This document shows, piece by piece, positions 1 through 11,695 of a DNA stretch of 64,000 bases (the first letter of the stretch is position 1; each line of letters begins with the position of its first letter). The notes under the pieces are model-generated. The model made no database searches and was not told the origin of the DNA. It saw only the letters and a program-made list of their open reading frames with translations. Source of the DNA: Brachynemurus nebulosus. Taxonomy: Eukaryota > Arthropoda > Insecta > Neuroptera > Myrmeleontidae. The stretch covers positions 17,606,877 through 17,670,876 of the forward strand of contig JAPWDM010000005.1 in the NCBI GenBank assembly GCA_035578155.1. Direction: 5' to 3'. The position numbers were made by a program, and so were the translations under genes.

Positions 1-1138
1 ATAAGCGTAAGTACAAATAAATGTGAAAATTATTCCTAAATACTTATGAGATTATGTAATTTCCCAGAAATTAAAATTACTTACCTGAGTTTTATAGTTT
101 CTGAAAGACCAAATAAAGTCTGCGCATTTGTTAAAATCAGAAATTTACCACATAAATTAAAAAAAAAAAAAAAAAATTATAATTTAAGGAAACGACGGCT
201 TGTAAAATCAGCAATAGCTGTGTCAGTAAAATGAAAACACTCTGTAGTTAGCCAAGAAATTTTGATTGTATTAACAGGAAATGTGACATGATAAAATTTT
301 TTTTCCGTTACGGTAAAGTTATAGGTGATGACGGTATCAATAGCGTCACCCGGTAACCACCTTTTTTTCCTGCTGATATTCAACTTTTTACATTTTGTTT
401 ATTTGTTCCCTGCATACACAAGTATTCTAGGATGTTTATTTACTTAATTTTGTTTACTTGTAAAAGATAAATTGTTTATTTTTTACCATACCTCATCAAC
501 AACCGAATAATAAAGCAAATAGAAACTTTACGGTTTGATTACCGTCTCATATATTTTCATGAAATTTTAGAGCTTTAATTAACTTTATTCTCAAATATTT
601 TTTAATCAAATTTTATTGTTAGAATATATGATATAGATGTACGGTATCTATTTCAAAACCTTTAAATAATATTTTGGAAATTCCGGGAATAAAATACCCA
701 AGAACAAAAAACACTTCTCTCCCTCTTTTAAGCCAATTACCTATCAAAATTTACAGAACAACACGAATCAACAAGCGAAATTTAACTTAAATAACGTTGC
801 TAGGTATTGAACTACATCTTCAAAATAATGAACAAAACTAAACTTAGAGATAAAAAAAAGCATAAATAATATAATTCTTAATTTTTATAATCACAAATTA
901 TCCAGAATTGAAAAAATAGTATACTTATCTATATACGCCACGGGATTAAAGGGTTCCGATTAATCTCTCCCACAAGATATAGAACACCAAAAAAAATTTA
1001 AAGCAATAAATAAAAGCAACAGATAATGTGAAAAACTAAAACAAATCTCTAATATTGATTCAAATGTACAAAATAGAGAAATTGACCGGACTCTAAAAAA
1101 AGCTAGACTCTAGCCATTTGTCTCAAGTATTTATGTCA
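1..1138. other. AT-rich non-coding stretch
   Basis: There is no supportable gene. The stretch holds a poly-A run near 158-175 and scattered AT-rich low-complexity sequence. The short open frames on both strands have no recognisable domain or coding-like composition. Its right part (about 680-970) resembles sequence near 19.4-19.8 kb and is listed separately. Confidence 0.6.
680..970 (+). repeat. Dispersed repeat, copy 1 (partner near 19.4 kb)
   Basis: The segment around 768-842 (AACAAGCGAAATTTAACTTA, then ATAACGTTGCTA) matches 19438-19515 (CAGCAAGCGAGATTTAACTT, then TAATAACGTTACTA) in the same orientation. A weaker match follows about 100-250 bases later (GGGATTAAAGGGTT against AGGACTAAAGAGTT). 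Both sit in AT-rich DNA and encode nothing recognisable. The boundaries are approximate and the family is unknown. An alignment of the two loci would settle their extent. Confidence 0.4.
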
Positions 1139-1578
1139 TAATCCGACCCTGAGTGTCTATATTTATCTGAATTATATGATCGCGCAAGTGTTCGGAAAAC
1201 GGCAGTTCATATTACACGACCTAATGTTATGCCAGTTCATGGTAAGAATTATTTTTAGGTTACAAGAATTCTTTTCAAATTACGGAATTGCTTTTAAACA
1301 TTTCTCTAATGTTTAATAAAATGTCGATATTTATCTGAATTCATGGTATGCCATGTAGTCCTGCAACGACATTTCATATTACACGATTTAATGTTATTCC
1401 AGCCATTGACGAAAATGATTCCGTCCTACAAGAATTCCATTTACAATTAAAATAATTTTTATTAAATGTTTCTCTAATGTTCAAAAAAGTGTCGATGTTT
1501 ATTTGAATTTCATGGTCCACCAAGTGGTCGGAAATCGACATTTCATATTACATGACCTAATGTTATTCCGACCACACG
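1139..1578 (+). repeat. Tandem repeat with 168-bp period, about 2.5 copies
   Basis: The motif GTCGATATTTATCTGAATT recurs at 1155 (as GTCTATATTTATCTGAATT), 1323 and 1491 (as GTCGATGTTTATTTGAATT), which is exactly 168 bases apart each time. Each unit continues with TTCATATTACACGA(C/T), TAATGTTAT and CC(A/G), then CAAGAATTC and TTTCTCTAATGTT. The third unit stops after TTATTCCGACCACAC. The copies differ by scattered substitutions and small indels. A monomer of this length is typical of insect satellite DNA, so this may be a small outlier of a larger array. No coding potential is seen. Confidence 0.8.
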
Positions 1579-2524
1579 AATTTAGCACGTATTAAATAAC
1601 GAATTTTAGTGTACTTTATTTTGGTTATAAAGTTTAAAGTAAATTTTCTCAAAATAAGCACAGTAATCTGTAGTCCGGACAGATACCTTGTGGTATCGAT
1701 TTCGAGTAATAAACTTATATTTTTATATTGCTTCTGTCTGATAACATTCGATTCGCTGTAATCCAGTGAAAAAAATGATATTTTGAAACACAAGTAGAAA
1801 TGCAAAATCCAATTTTCATTATGTTTAAATATAGATTATAGGTAATACTCTAGTGTATTGTATATTGCCTATAATATTTAATAATCGTGGAAAAATACTG
1901 ACTAGAAAGTCAATGTCCGACCTGAAACAACTTATTCGCGTTTCGTAACGACAAACACGGCAAATATTATCGTCTTTGTCTCACCTGATAGATAATAAAT
2001 TAATGAACGTAATAATAAATAGTTTTTTAATTTACTCGTTTTTATTCGAAATGTCAAAAATAATGAGTTGTTATTTAATTAAATATTATCGGAGATTTAT
2101 CGGGTGGCATGTCATTTACGAAATTTTACAATCGTATGTACACCCACTACAGTTATACATCGTATAACAAATAATCAATAGCTTCCTTATTAATAAACCG
2201 ACTTTGAACCTTCGGAACGGCACGGTTCGTGGTACAATATAACGTGCACAGCATGCGATACAATCAAATTGAAATGAAGTCAACTAGAAATGTATAGAGA
2301 AATCCATGTATATTTTAAATATTAAGGTTCAATGTGAACACTGGGCCCGATGGATCGATTTTGTTTACAAATGTAGTTTCGAATTAGTACCAATGTTTTG
2401 TGCTGTAGTTGCGTATAAAAAAAATTCAAAAATTTCATATATAGTTATAAAAATAGTTCGCTACAAATTGTAAGAAAAAAAACTTTTTTATGCGGTGGAT
2501 TGGGACCACATAAGAAAAGTTTCA
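1579..2524. other. AT-rich non-coding stretch
   Basis: No gene, RNA gene or clear repeat is seen. A short 63-codon open frame at 1976-2167 is AT-driven and has no domain. A slightly GC-richer patch lies near 2200-2260 without an identifiable function. Confidence 0.5.
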
Positions 2525-3342
2525 TGCACGGAGAGAAAAATCATATAATTTTTGTAGATAAAATTTCAGAAAAATTACCATGCTCTCTTATAATGCGTGC
2601 GCGATCGACGACCAAAATAAAAAATAATGGTAAAATTTAATGTGGTAACACAACTTCTATCACACTCTTATGCATGTATGTTATAATTTAATTCTTGTTG
2701 TCGTACTCTTTCATTTGCGCATCTGATCCGCAACCTTATGTTGCTTCGGCTGTACCTGTAAAAACTTCGAAGACCCCGATCTTTTCCGACCTTCGATTCT
2801 TTATGATCCATACAAAAATGATTGGCAACAGTATATTCTAATACTGAAGATAGTGGAGTAACAAAATGATGAATTAAACGATGACCATCCGTCAAGACAT
2901 TCTGATGAACACTACTTCGACACCGCACGACAGCACAGCAGCTGACCAGCTACTTGCAACGCCACCAGTCCTGCTATGTGACCTTCATATATGATTGTGT
3001 TGATACTTTCTGCAGCTTGCCTCGCTATGACAACGTTGATTCCTTCTCTTTCTTTCTTTCTACTATTAGCTTCTTTTATTCTTTTCTACTTTTCTCCTAT
3101 TTTAAGACAGCATGGTAATTTTTGTAAGAAAAACAATTAAACTGTCGGCAATGGAACATTTTACTGTGCTGTTTTACAAATTTTACGGAGCTATTATTAC
3201 GGAAAGAACATTCCATCCTTTAAATTTTCTATGATTAATTATAATTTTTATATTTTTACCGTACAAAATTGAACATGCTCGCCTTTTACACGTCGATTGT
3301 AGTGCTAAGCACAGTAATTTTTATATGAATTTTCTCTCTGTG
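2525..3342. mobile_element. TIR element family F1, long copy (about 0.8 kb)
   Basis: The left end CACGGAGAGAAAAATCATAT and the right end (ATATGAATTTTCTCTCTGTG) are inverted repeats. The outer 100 or so bases on the left (through GCGTGCGCGATCGACGACC) and the outer 230 or so on the right closely match the shorter copy at 30298-30650. This copy carries about 470 extra bases in the middle (roughly 2630-3120). No transposase is recognisable, so it is a non-autonomous DNA element. I could not confirm a target-site duplication or assign a superfamily. Confidence 0.75.
2630..3120. other. Extra internal segment of the long F1 copy
   Basis: This block is missing from the short F1 copy. It is less AT-rich than its surroundings and contains an 86-codon minus-strand frame at 2668-2928 rich in Arg, Ser and His. 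That frame has no recognised motif and crosses the boundary of the inserted block only slightly. The block could be ancestral sequence lost from the short copy, or DNA captured by this copy. I cannot assign a product. Confidence 0.45.
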
Positions 3343-3526
3343 TAGAAATTACATAACGAAAAACTCCACGATTTCCTTAAAAATTGCTTTTCTAAACAAG
3401 ATAATGGAGTAATTTACACACGGGAACATTTTTAAATATTTTATTTCATGTTTATATTGCTACAAAAATTGCAATACATACACATGTAAAATAATTGGAT
3501 GATTGGAGTATAATTTATATACTTAT

Positions 3527-3938
3527 TAGGGCTGTTATGGATATCCATAACCGTAACCGAAACTACCGGATATCCGAAATAATTAAATATCCGAAACCGA
3601 AACCGTATCCGATAATAAAAGTTTAGAATTTTTTTCGGATAATAACAGACAACACCCGTTGGAAAACTGAGTTTAAATCGAAGCAAAATTTTGCTGCATG
3701 TATTTCTTTTAATAGATTTCCGCTGATTCGTGTTTGACGTTCACTTTTAAGTAAAATTTTCCCCTTTTTACTAAAAAAAAATTTTCACTAAAAGCAGATA
3801 CTATCCGTAACTGCAATCGTATCCGAAACATTATCCGATATTATTACATATCCGTAACCGAAACCGAAACCGAAAAAAATATTTTTAAATATCCGTACCC
3901 CTATCCGTATCCGAAATTTCATATCCATAACATCCCTA
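3527..3938. mobile_element. hAT-like non-autonomous element, 412 bp, 8-bp TSD
   Basis: The element begins TAGGGCTGTTATGGATAT and ends ATATCCATAACATCCCTA, an almost perfect terminal inverted repeat of 18 bases. It is flanked by identical 8-bp duplications, ATACTTAT, at 3519-3526 and 3939-3946. An 8-bp duplication with TAGGG-type ends is characteristic of the hAT superfamily. The interior has no transposase. It carries many copies of the hexamer-like motifs CCGAAACC and TATCCG near both ends in opposite orientations, which may be subterminal transposase-binding repeats. The right duplication overlaps that of the next element. Confidence 0.9.
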
Positions 3939-3951
3939 ATACTTATGTAAT

Positions 3952-4211
3952 CAGGGCCGAATTTATCCTAAGGGCCGCCCGGGGTACTGTGAAAAATGCC
4001 ACCCCTGACAAAAATTTAAAAAAAATTCCTTATTAACTTTCCCCTTTTCCTATCAAAAAATAAGTGACGAGCAAGAAAAGAACAGCTCCCATTTCTTATT
4101 TTTCTATTAGGAAATAAGTGATGACTAAAGAAAGAAAAATTATCACGTGTGTTCCAAATTTTACCGCCCGGAGCCAGTGCCCCGCGTGCCCCTAGTGTAT
4201 ATCCGGCACTG
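3952..4211. mobile_element. hAT-like non-autonomous element, 260 bp, 8-bp TSD
   Basis: The ends CAGGGCCGAATTTATCC and, on the reverse strand, CAGTGCCGGATATACAC form short imperfect inverted repeats of the CAGGG type. Identical 8-bp duplications, TATGTAAT, occupy 3944-3951 and 4212-4219. The interior next to both ends is GC-rich (GGGCCGCCCGGGG on the left; a segment with CCGCCCGGAGCC on the right). No coding sequence is present. It inserted into or beside the right duplication of the 3527-3938 element, so it is probably the younger of the two. Confidence 0.85.
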
Positions 4212-4219
4212 TATGTAAT

Positions 4220-5454
4220 CTAATGATAAAATACGTTGAAAATAATTAGCAAAAAAATTTACCGCAAATTAATGTTTGTAGTTTCTCTTATTTTTTATTC
4301 AGATTATCTATTTTAATGAGCTTTTAAAAAAAAACCGCTTAAAAAAAACTATGCTTTACATACTATGATTTAGATGATGGCTGCAATAACTGCTAAAGAT
4401 ATCTAGAATTTAGACAGCGTGCAAACTTTTTAAAGGGATTACACCAGTATTCATTTAGCTTTGTGAAGAGAACTGCAGAAAAACATTCACGAGCTGTGAC
4501 ATTCAAATCCTCGACATAGGCAGTTTGCTCGACTTTAGCATACCCAACCGTTGGGCTGTTTCATTTTTAGGTACCAACTAGGAGGCATTTGAAAAAGATT
4601 AATATATGTAGGCGTACTTTCAACGTTCCAGTTCCTGTCTGAAGGAAAAGTCCAAAGAACAATGTCAAGAAGGAACCGTCAATGCTACAAGCCGATAATG
4701 GCATAATCGATAGAACTCTATTAAATACACAAAAATTTCAATGGGGATAAAGTTCTTCAAGTCAGTGTTCAGAAGTTAGAGATCAAAGATCATCTTATAC
4801 ACATATATCAATTAGATTTTAGTAGTTTGAAAAGTTTGGTAAAATATAATTTTTAGAATATCTACAAAATAGATTTAGATTCGTTATAACCTTTCAAGAG
4901 AATGGTCTTTTTCGTTGAATTTTTTTAGCTATTATACATAAATTCTTATATATCAGTCCTTTAGCAGTTACTGACCCCAATTCCAACTCCTCCGCAGGTT
5001 TCAAATACAAACGGAGTCGGAAATTCATACAGCTGTGTTGTTACCTTTTTTTCTTTCTAATTCATTACAAAACATCGATTTTTTTGCCCCTCTCGAATCT
5101 AATAAACACAATCGAACTAACTTATTCAATATTACAATAATATTGTATTGTATTGTGTGTTCCATTACCTCGAACAATATTAAATTGACATGCAATAACA
5201 AGCGAAAAAAAAAGAGAATATAAACAAAACAAAAACATTTGAAATATATATGAAAATTTCTTATCCACGTATGTACCCACATACAATCTATTTGATCTAT
5301 GATATACATATCCGACTCTCACAGATATCATGTTGAAGAACATGAACCTTTGTCTTGGCCAGATATCCTTTCAAGACAAGAACCGTATTCAATTTTGTCA
5401 ATAGTCAATAACTAGAACTGAACATGATAAGTAGAAAGATAATTATATTCTGTC
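4220..5454. other. Non-coding stretch
   Basis: No gene is supported. Open frames of 62-94 codons on both strands at 5025-5343 overlap one another and look like chance frames in AT-rich DNA. No repeat partner was recognised inside the window. Confidence 0.5.
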
Positions 5455-5660
5455 CTGTGCCATAACCGCAGCCATAGTCAGCCGCTTTCGTTCGCATACC
5501 ATTCCAGCGCTCATATTATGTCGACACTATATGTACCTACCTACAACGTGAAGAGGAAACGGCGGGCGGGCGGGGACTAGGTACTTGAGGAGAAATGAGA
5601 AATGAACGTAAATGACGTGTCATACGGGATAATTGTACGAGCAACTAGCAAAACGAAAGC
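5455..5660. other. GC-richer patch with a G-run
   Basis: This stretch (CCGCAGCCATAGTCAGCCG, then GGCGGGCGGGCGGGGAC at about 5562-5578) is distinctly less AT-rich than its surroundings. It might be a regulatory or promoter segment, because insect promoters often stand out this way. I see no open frame, splice junction or initiator arrangement convincing enough to call one. The G-run is one G short of a canonical four-run G-quadruplex motif with runs of three. Confidence 0.3.
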
Positions 5661-5996
5661 ATTCAATATTTATCAAATTAGAAAATGATTAGTATTTTGA
5701 ATAGAATTGAATTTATCTAGAAGGATGTATGTACACCAAACATCGATTAGTGTACTCATTGGCACTGAAATACGTCGAGATAATGGAAATCGATTCAAGA
5801 AGAGTCACGAAAAACAAAATCGGTTGTTTTTAATTAGTTTTTCGATTTCATTCGACACAATTCGGCGGGTTCTTCTTTGAAACCATTTTTCCACATAGAG
5901 AAACGTGGATTCCATGGTTTAATTATTCAATATATTAATTTAAGCATTCATCTTATTTTATGGATTCCGTTTGGTTCTAAAGACGCTCCTTGTTAA

Positions 5997-6822
5997 ATTC
6001 GGCGTGTGTACACTATATTTTCAAGAACACAGAGTGTACACTGGGTCTTTCAAGGAGCGGTCATGTTTTCAAAGTTTTCTAGGCTTCCAAAAAATCTCAA
6101 AAAATTCTGAGTTACTTTTTGGAGCGTCTACTACATAGCCCAGCAGTTGCCAGAGTCAAAAGTTTAAAACTGTTATTAATAAAAATCGACCAGTAGTCCA
6201 AAAAGCATGAAAAAAAAATTTTGTAAAAAAATTCCTAGCTCTCCAATGAAGGAATATTAAAACAAATGGTTTTAGGCTTTTGTAGCTTATAACTATGAGC
6301 TTTCAATTGAATATAGTTTTTTTTGGAATCGGCTCCAAAGAAGAAATTAAATATTAATAGAAAAAAACCCAAAAAGCAAGAAAGTAGTAAAAAAAAATGG
6401 AGCAAAATTTTGTTTTATAAAAAAAAAAAAAAAAAAAAATGAAAAAATAAAGCCGGGATTCCACTGCTGTGCAAGTTATCCATGTCATCTAACGTGGATT
6501 CATCAATGAATTATAACGGTATACAATAATTTATTTTAGCCTTAAAAAAACTGAAAAACTACGAGACAGATAAAAATAACACCATTCAATTACCTTCTAA
6601 AATACTGACGCCGTGTGTACACCTTTTAGGGAACGGATGAAACTTTCACTCGCTCGCATCAGCAAGTCAATCGCCAGCCCCGGGGATCCATTGGACCTTG
6701 AGTCCCCACTACTAACTAGATTTTTTAGGGAAGTAGCCAAAGCCCGCGCTTTAATCATAAGGGAGAAATTTGAGTCTTAAATTTCGACTGTTCCTTTAAA
6801 GACCCAGTATACACACGCCGGG
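5997..6822. mobile_element. TTAA-flanked, possibly piggyBac-like non-autonomous element
   Basis: The left end ATTCGGCGTGTGTACACT and the reverse complement of the right end (CCCGGCGTGTGTATACTGGG) are inverted repeats. Each is bounded by TTAA (5993-5996 and 6823-6826), the target site used by piggyBac-type transposases. The homology continues inward (GTGTACACTGGGTCTTT at 6036, with its partner ending near 6800). About 20-27 bases of the left arm appear to have been inserted. A further internal GCCGTGTGTACACC lies at 6611. No transposase frame is present. The TTAA on both sides could be coincidence in AT-rich DNA. Confidence 0.6.
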
Positions 6823-6826
6823 TTAA

Positions 6827-8060
6827 AAATATTTCTGTTAGCAAGAATTATTTGATTATAATAATAATTAATTATAATAATTATAATAACTATATGATTA
6901 GGTTTAGTTTTCGTTAAAAGAAAATATCAATTTGCACACATAAATTAATAGTAATAAAACATTTCGGCAGTTATGAAACAAAAGTGGACAACATTCAGTT
7001 AAACTGTAAATATTTTTATCATATTTCTTATTTAATTTTTAAAATTTTCTTTTAAACCATTTTCCTTACATATTTATTGGTTGCTGGTTAATGAACAAAT
7101 TTGCCATTGCCTACTCCAATAATTACAAGCTTGTGTACATTGTAAAAGAATAATAATTTATAGCAGCAGTCACAAATAAATAATAAAATCGACCATAACC
7201 ATTACATAAAAGCAAATTACTACTCCTATTCATATACATAAAACTTGTGCCTACAACATTATTGCTATAAAATCAATAGTAATTAAATTATGATTTATTA
7301 AACAACATAATAATTTTAACTGTATACCTAGTTCAAACGACTGCAATTATTTCAAATTGAGTGACATTTGTGGCTTTTATATAATTGTGCTGGCAGCTGT
7401 AGCTACATATGTTAGGTGTTTTTATTATTTCTTTTTCAATAAAATAATTGAATTTTAACCCTTTACCTATTTATAATTCACTTCATTAAAAATAAACTTA
7501 ATAAAATTCACTAAATATTGTCTTATTTGTTGCAGGTATGTCAAATTACTTGAAACCACACAGAAAATCTAAGGTAACTAATTCTACATTTCTCTATATG
7601 TTTATTACACAAGGTGAAAACAGATTTATCAAACAAAGGAAAACATAACGGAAATTTTAAAAAAAAAAAATCAGTGTTGTCTCATCAAGTAATTTGTAGG
7701 AATTTAATTAATAGACTGAAAAACTAAATATTATTGATCAGAAAATATTCAAGATTATATGATTTTTAAAAAAAATTACCATTGTATTTGCCTTATGTTC
7801 AATGTCATATGTTCCAAAAACTTTTATATATTTTTTTGATAACTACCTGCTTACAATCCATTATCTATGCACAAATCACACATACCTACATACAGCTATA
7901 TAGTCATGATATTCGTACTGTTTACTATACGTATTCAAAAATTTTCAAATTTGAAATAATTTTAGAAAAAACCATTAATTGCCCCAATTAATTATTGAAT
8001 TTTGGTAATTTTGAAAAGGAAAATCAAGCACGCTAAATCTTTTTTTTTTCAGTTTTATAA
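6827..8060. other. AT-rich non-coding stretch
   Basis: No gene or repeat with a partner in the window was recognised. A pyrimidine-rich tract ending in GCAG|GTATG near 7536 resembles a splice acceptor, but no open exon follows it. Confidence 0.45.
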
Positions 8061-8077
8061 TTATATCATATAGGGTG

Positions 8078-8240
8078 TTGTTTGAAAGGTCTAACCAGAG
8101 GGAATGTAAAAAAACTCTACGTATATTCGGCTGTTCGGCCAGCGTGCTGATCGAATATTTAGTATTCGGTTCACGGCCGAATATAAAATTGGTTGTAAGA
8201 GTAATTATTATTTAAATACATCGCCTAACATATTCGATCT
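8078..8240. repeat. Segment rich in TTCGGC/GCCGAA motifs
   Basis: Short inverted motifs occur together: ATATTCGGCTGTTCGGCC near 8121, TATTCGGTTCACGGCCGAAT near 8163, and ATATTCGATC near 8230. This arrangement resembles the subterminal repeats of hAT-type elements elsewhere in the window. I could not find a matching pair of ends or a target-site duplication, so element status is uncertain. Confidence 0.3.
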
Positions 8241-11200
8241 AATTTACTGCACAAAAAGAATAGAAACAAATCTACACATGTTAAATATCTGTGAACGTAA
8301 CCCAAAAATAAAAAGATAAATAAAAATGATTATCTAAAAAACGTTGTTATAACCACAGAATAGTTTAACTTTGTCATTATAAATGAAATCCACTGTATTT
8401 TAAAACCAATGAAGTACAAAATTTAATATTCGATATAACGAACTTTTGAAGAAAACAAATTTTGATAAGAAAATAAATTTAAACACACAACTTATTTCCA
8501 AAAATTTACATAAATAAAAATAAGCCAACGTTACACAAAATTTAGTTACTACAGCGTATATACTACAAAATTTAAATATCAACAACTAATAAGTATAACG
8601 TCTCATATAGCGTCCTCTTACCCTTAGGCTATAAACAACGCGGGAAAAAGTCAACACATAATTAAAACAAAAAAAACAGATGAAAAAATGAAACTGAATG
8701 AAAAAAAAAACAACAAACAACGCCAAACTTGAATTTCGTGTACCGTTATTAATATTATTATTATAAAGAATGGAATTTCATAATGAAAATTCCATAGAAA
8801 TATGAAAAAAATAAAATTCAAATCATAAACACATAGCATTTTGTTCTTTGCACTCATGTAGAGTCGTTTGGCCTTTAACAGTTCATAGCATGTCCTCATT
8901 TCATATTTCTAGCTAACGCCATTTATATGAATTTTATTCTTTAATAGTCACTTTACGAAGTAGTTCTACATCAGTATACGTATCCATAATAATGGCTAGA
9001 GTGCTTAGCTTATATGTATATGTAATGCTTACAAGGTTCATGTTTACTCCAGCAGAGCTTTATAATAAATATATGTTTATAACAGTCGTGCATATATTTA
9101 ATTTCAAATTGTAGAAAACAATTCGACATCTCACTTACATGCGCGCCATTTTTAATTACTTATGTAATTAAAATTTTTTCAAACTTGATATGTCAACATA
9201 AATAGATAATAAAAATGTAAGTACTTTTAATTATAGGCATTAATTACAACACATATGTGTATACTGTTGCCTATAGTAGATTCATCACTCATAAACACAA
9301 CGAAATTTTTGTATTATTTAAATATTGTAATAAAAAGTCGCAGTCCTTATCAACTTTAAACTTAAATAAGACATAAAATTTCTTCTTTTATGTTTGTAGA
9401 GTATCTTACTTTTGATATTACCGAGAGTGAAGCTCTCCTAGTGGCGTAAATGATAAAATTGTACGTAGTTATTTTTGCCAGGCACATAATTTTTTAATTT
9501 CCTCTTCGCGACTATTTTATGAGTAAAACGGAACAAGTTAATTTTGTATAATAAAATAAGGAAAGCTTTTTCTACGTTTTAAAATATATCTATCTTTAGC
9601 CTTCGTTATCGCTGACATTAATTTATCTGGAGACAATTTATGGTGGTCTTTAAAATTTCTTGAAAAAAATAATGAGTAATTGTAAGTTTTTTTCAGATAC
9701 AAAGAAAAACTAAGCCGTTGAAAACTGAACAACAGAATAAATTGATTCTAGAAACAATTCTGTTCTTTTTCTTCACAATTCAGAAACGCATTTTCTTTTT
9801 TATTGATTATTTATTAAACTGTAAATTGTCAATTTTATGGTATGCTTGTTGCTTGTGTTAGCGTAAGTGTAAAATTGATTTCATTCGATTTATTGGATGG
9901 CGTTATTGGAAAATGTAAATTTAAAAAGGAATATTACAATGTGTATTTTCATATTATGCGCAAATCTATCTACTAACTTAAATAAATTGTATTAAACCAT
10001 GTAATAAAAATAAATTTTCAAACAAATGCGCCAGATTTTATGTGACACAATACATACGTGCTATTTAATAATATCAGTATTGTTTTTACCGACTGAATTA
10101 AACTGAATTGATAACTCCAAGTATGGTCGCCATGTAGGAAGGTTATTAAAATAAGATATCTGGTTATCAGATGATTAGATGTCATAACCGGATGATGTAT
10201 ACCTCTTGTGAATAGATTTAATCTTAAACATATATGAGGTCACTTCCTGATAATATTAATAAGACGATTCCAACTGGAATTGCTTTAAATAAAGGTTCCT
10301 TTTGTTAATAAAAAAACTAAAATTACAGTGATAAACGTGGTAATACAACCAAAACAATTAATTCTATCTAAATAAATAAATAAATATTTAAACAACAAAG
10401 TGCTTACAAGGATTAAAAGTGCAATCATCGATACTATAACAAATACGTAGTTGAAAACGTACACAATTACATTAACATTTCCGTTATATACGTTGCCTAT
10501 ATTGATTATCATTTATATACAATATTTATAACTCCAGTGTACGTAAGATTGCCTACATTATTTATTAATGGCTGTTATGATTTAGAGTTTTCAAGAAATT
10601 ATTTTTGCTACGTTTTAATCTACTCGATTTATCTCCGTTTAATTAATAATTCAAAACATAAATATTTACTCTTGCTACAACAAGAAGAGAAAAAAAATAA
10701 ATGAATAATGTTTAACATCTTATAAATATATGCATTAAATAAAAATAAAAAGGAACCCGTGCCGGAAAAGAAAAAGATAAAAAAAATGAGTAGAAATACA
10801 CTTTGTGTTCATTGAATGATAGATATTCTTGTCGACTGTAATCAAGAATACTTTTTAAAACACATGCACAAGAAATCGCACAACCACCGTCAGTTCTCAT
10901 TCCCGTACCACCTTACTTGGGCCACACCAAACAAATAATATAACATTATCTACTACACTTATAAATAATGTAACATTCTGTGAAAAAGTTTTTATATTAT
11001 AGAAAAAGGTTTTGTGTACGTTAAAACGTTAGGTGTTGTTGGCTTTCACGACGGTCGATGGTAGCATTCGACGCTTGTCGGTCTGTAGTTGGGTCTTGAC
11101 TCATTAATAAAACATGTAACTAGCGTAAAGCAAAACGAAACTAAATCCACCACACTTTTATCGATAAGTATATTCATGTAACTAAAACATTACTTTTACA

Positions 11201-11392
11201 TGAGTACACTTGTATACAAAAGTATGGGTATTTGTGGAAAAAAAGATTGGGAAATAGCGGATATAGCGATAATAGACTATGTCTATCATTTTTTATAGTT
11301 AGCAATATCCACCGCCACACATTTAAAAACTGCCCAATTGATGTTATTAGAGAAAAATTATTGTGTTGACTTAAAATAGTTGCTCTAACAAC
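8241..11392. other. AT-rich non-coding stretch
   Basis: About 3 kb with no supportable gene, RNA gene or repeat pairing that I could see. Open frames of 60-82 codons occur on the minus strand (8400-8585, 8651-8899, 9538-9732, 10285-10512, 10712-10900). They are dominated by Phe, Leu, Ile, Lys and Asn and lack domains, as expected for chance frames. I see nothing else in it. Confidence 0.5.
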
Positions 11393-11396
11393 TTTT

Positions 11397-11548
11397 ACTG
11401 TAACGTAAAGTCCCTATATTCGAACGCGTTCAATAGTCGGACAGTTTCAATATTTATTGGTGTTTTTCAGAAATAACTCCATTAATATATAAAATATCAA
11501 AACTGTTTGAGTATTGAACGCGTTCAGGTATAGCGGCTTTTAGAGTTC
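11397..11548. mobile_element. pogo/Tigger-like short TIR element
   Basis: Two inverted arms enclose a short spacer: GAACGCGTTCAATAGTCGGA at about 11421 and, on the reverse strand, GAACGCGTTCAATACTCAAA. The homology extends outward (GTCCCTATATTC on the left, AGCCGCTATACCTG on the right). The core GAACGCGTTC is itself palindromic. The pattern of a CCTATA-type start followed by a (T)CGAAC-type block resembles the ends of pogo/Tigger elements. The whole structure is about 150 bp and non-coding. The precise ends and the TA duplication are not certain. Confidence 0.55.
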
Positions 11549-11695
11549 ATTTCAAACGAGGTAAACCCTGTTACTATTGAATTTACATAAGAAAAAGAGT
11601 CAAGCTATTTGAAATGATTTCTACCCTATTGTTAATAAATTCACCCAAACAAAAGAATTACTTGTGAAAACTAAAAATGTTAGAATAAAATATTT

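Noticed and set aside
7500..7560. Splice-acceptor-like TTGTTGCAG|GTATG
   Set aside because: No open exon or plausible donor is associated with it.
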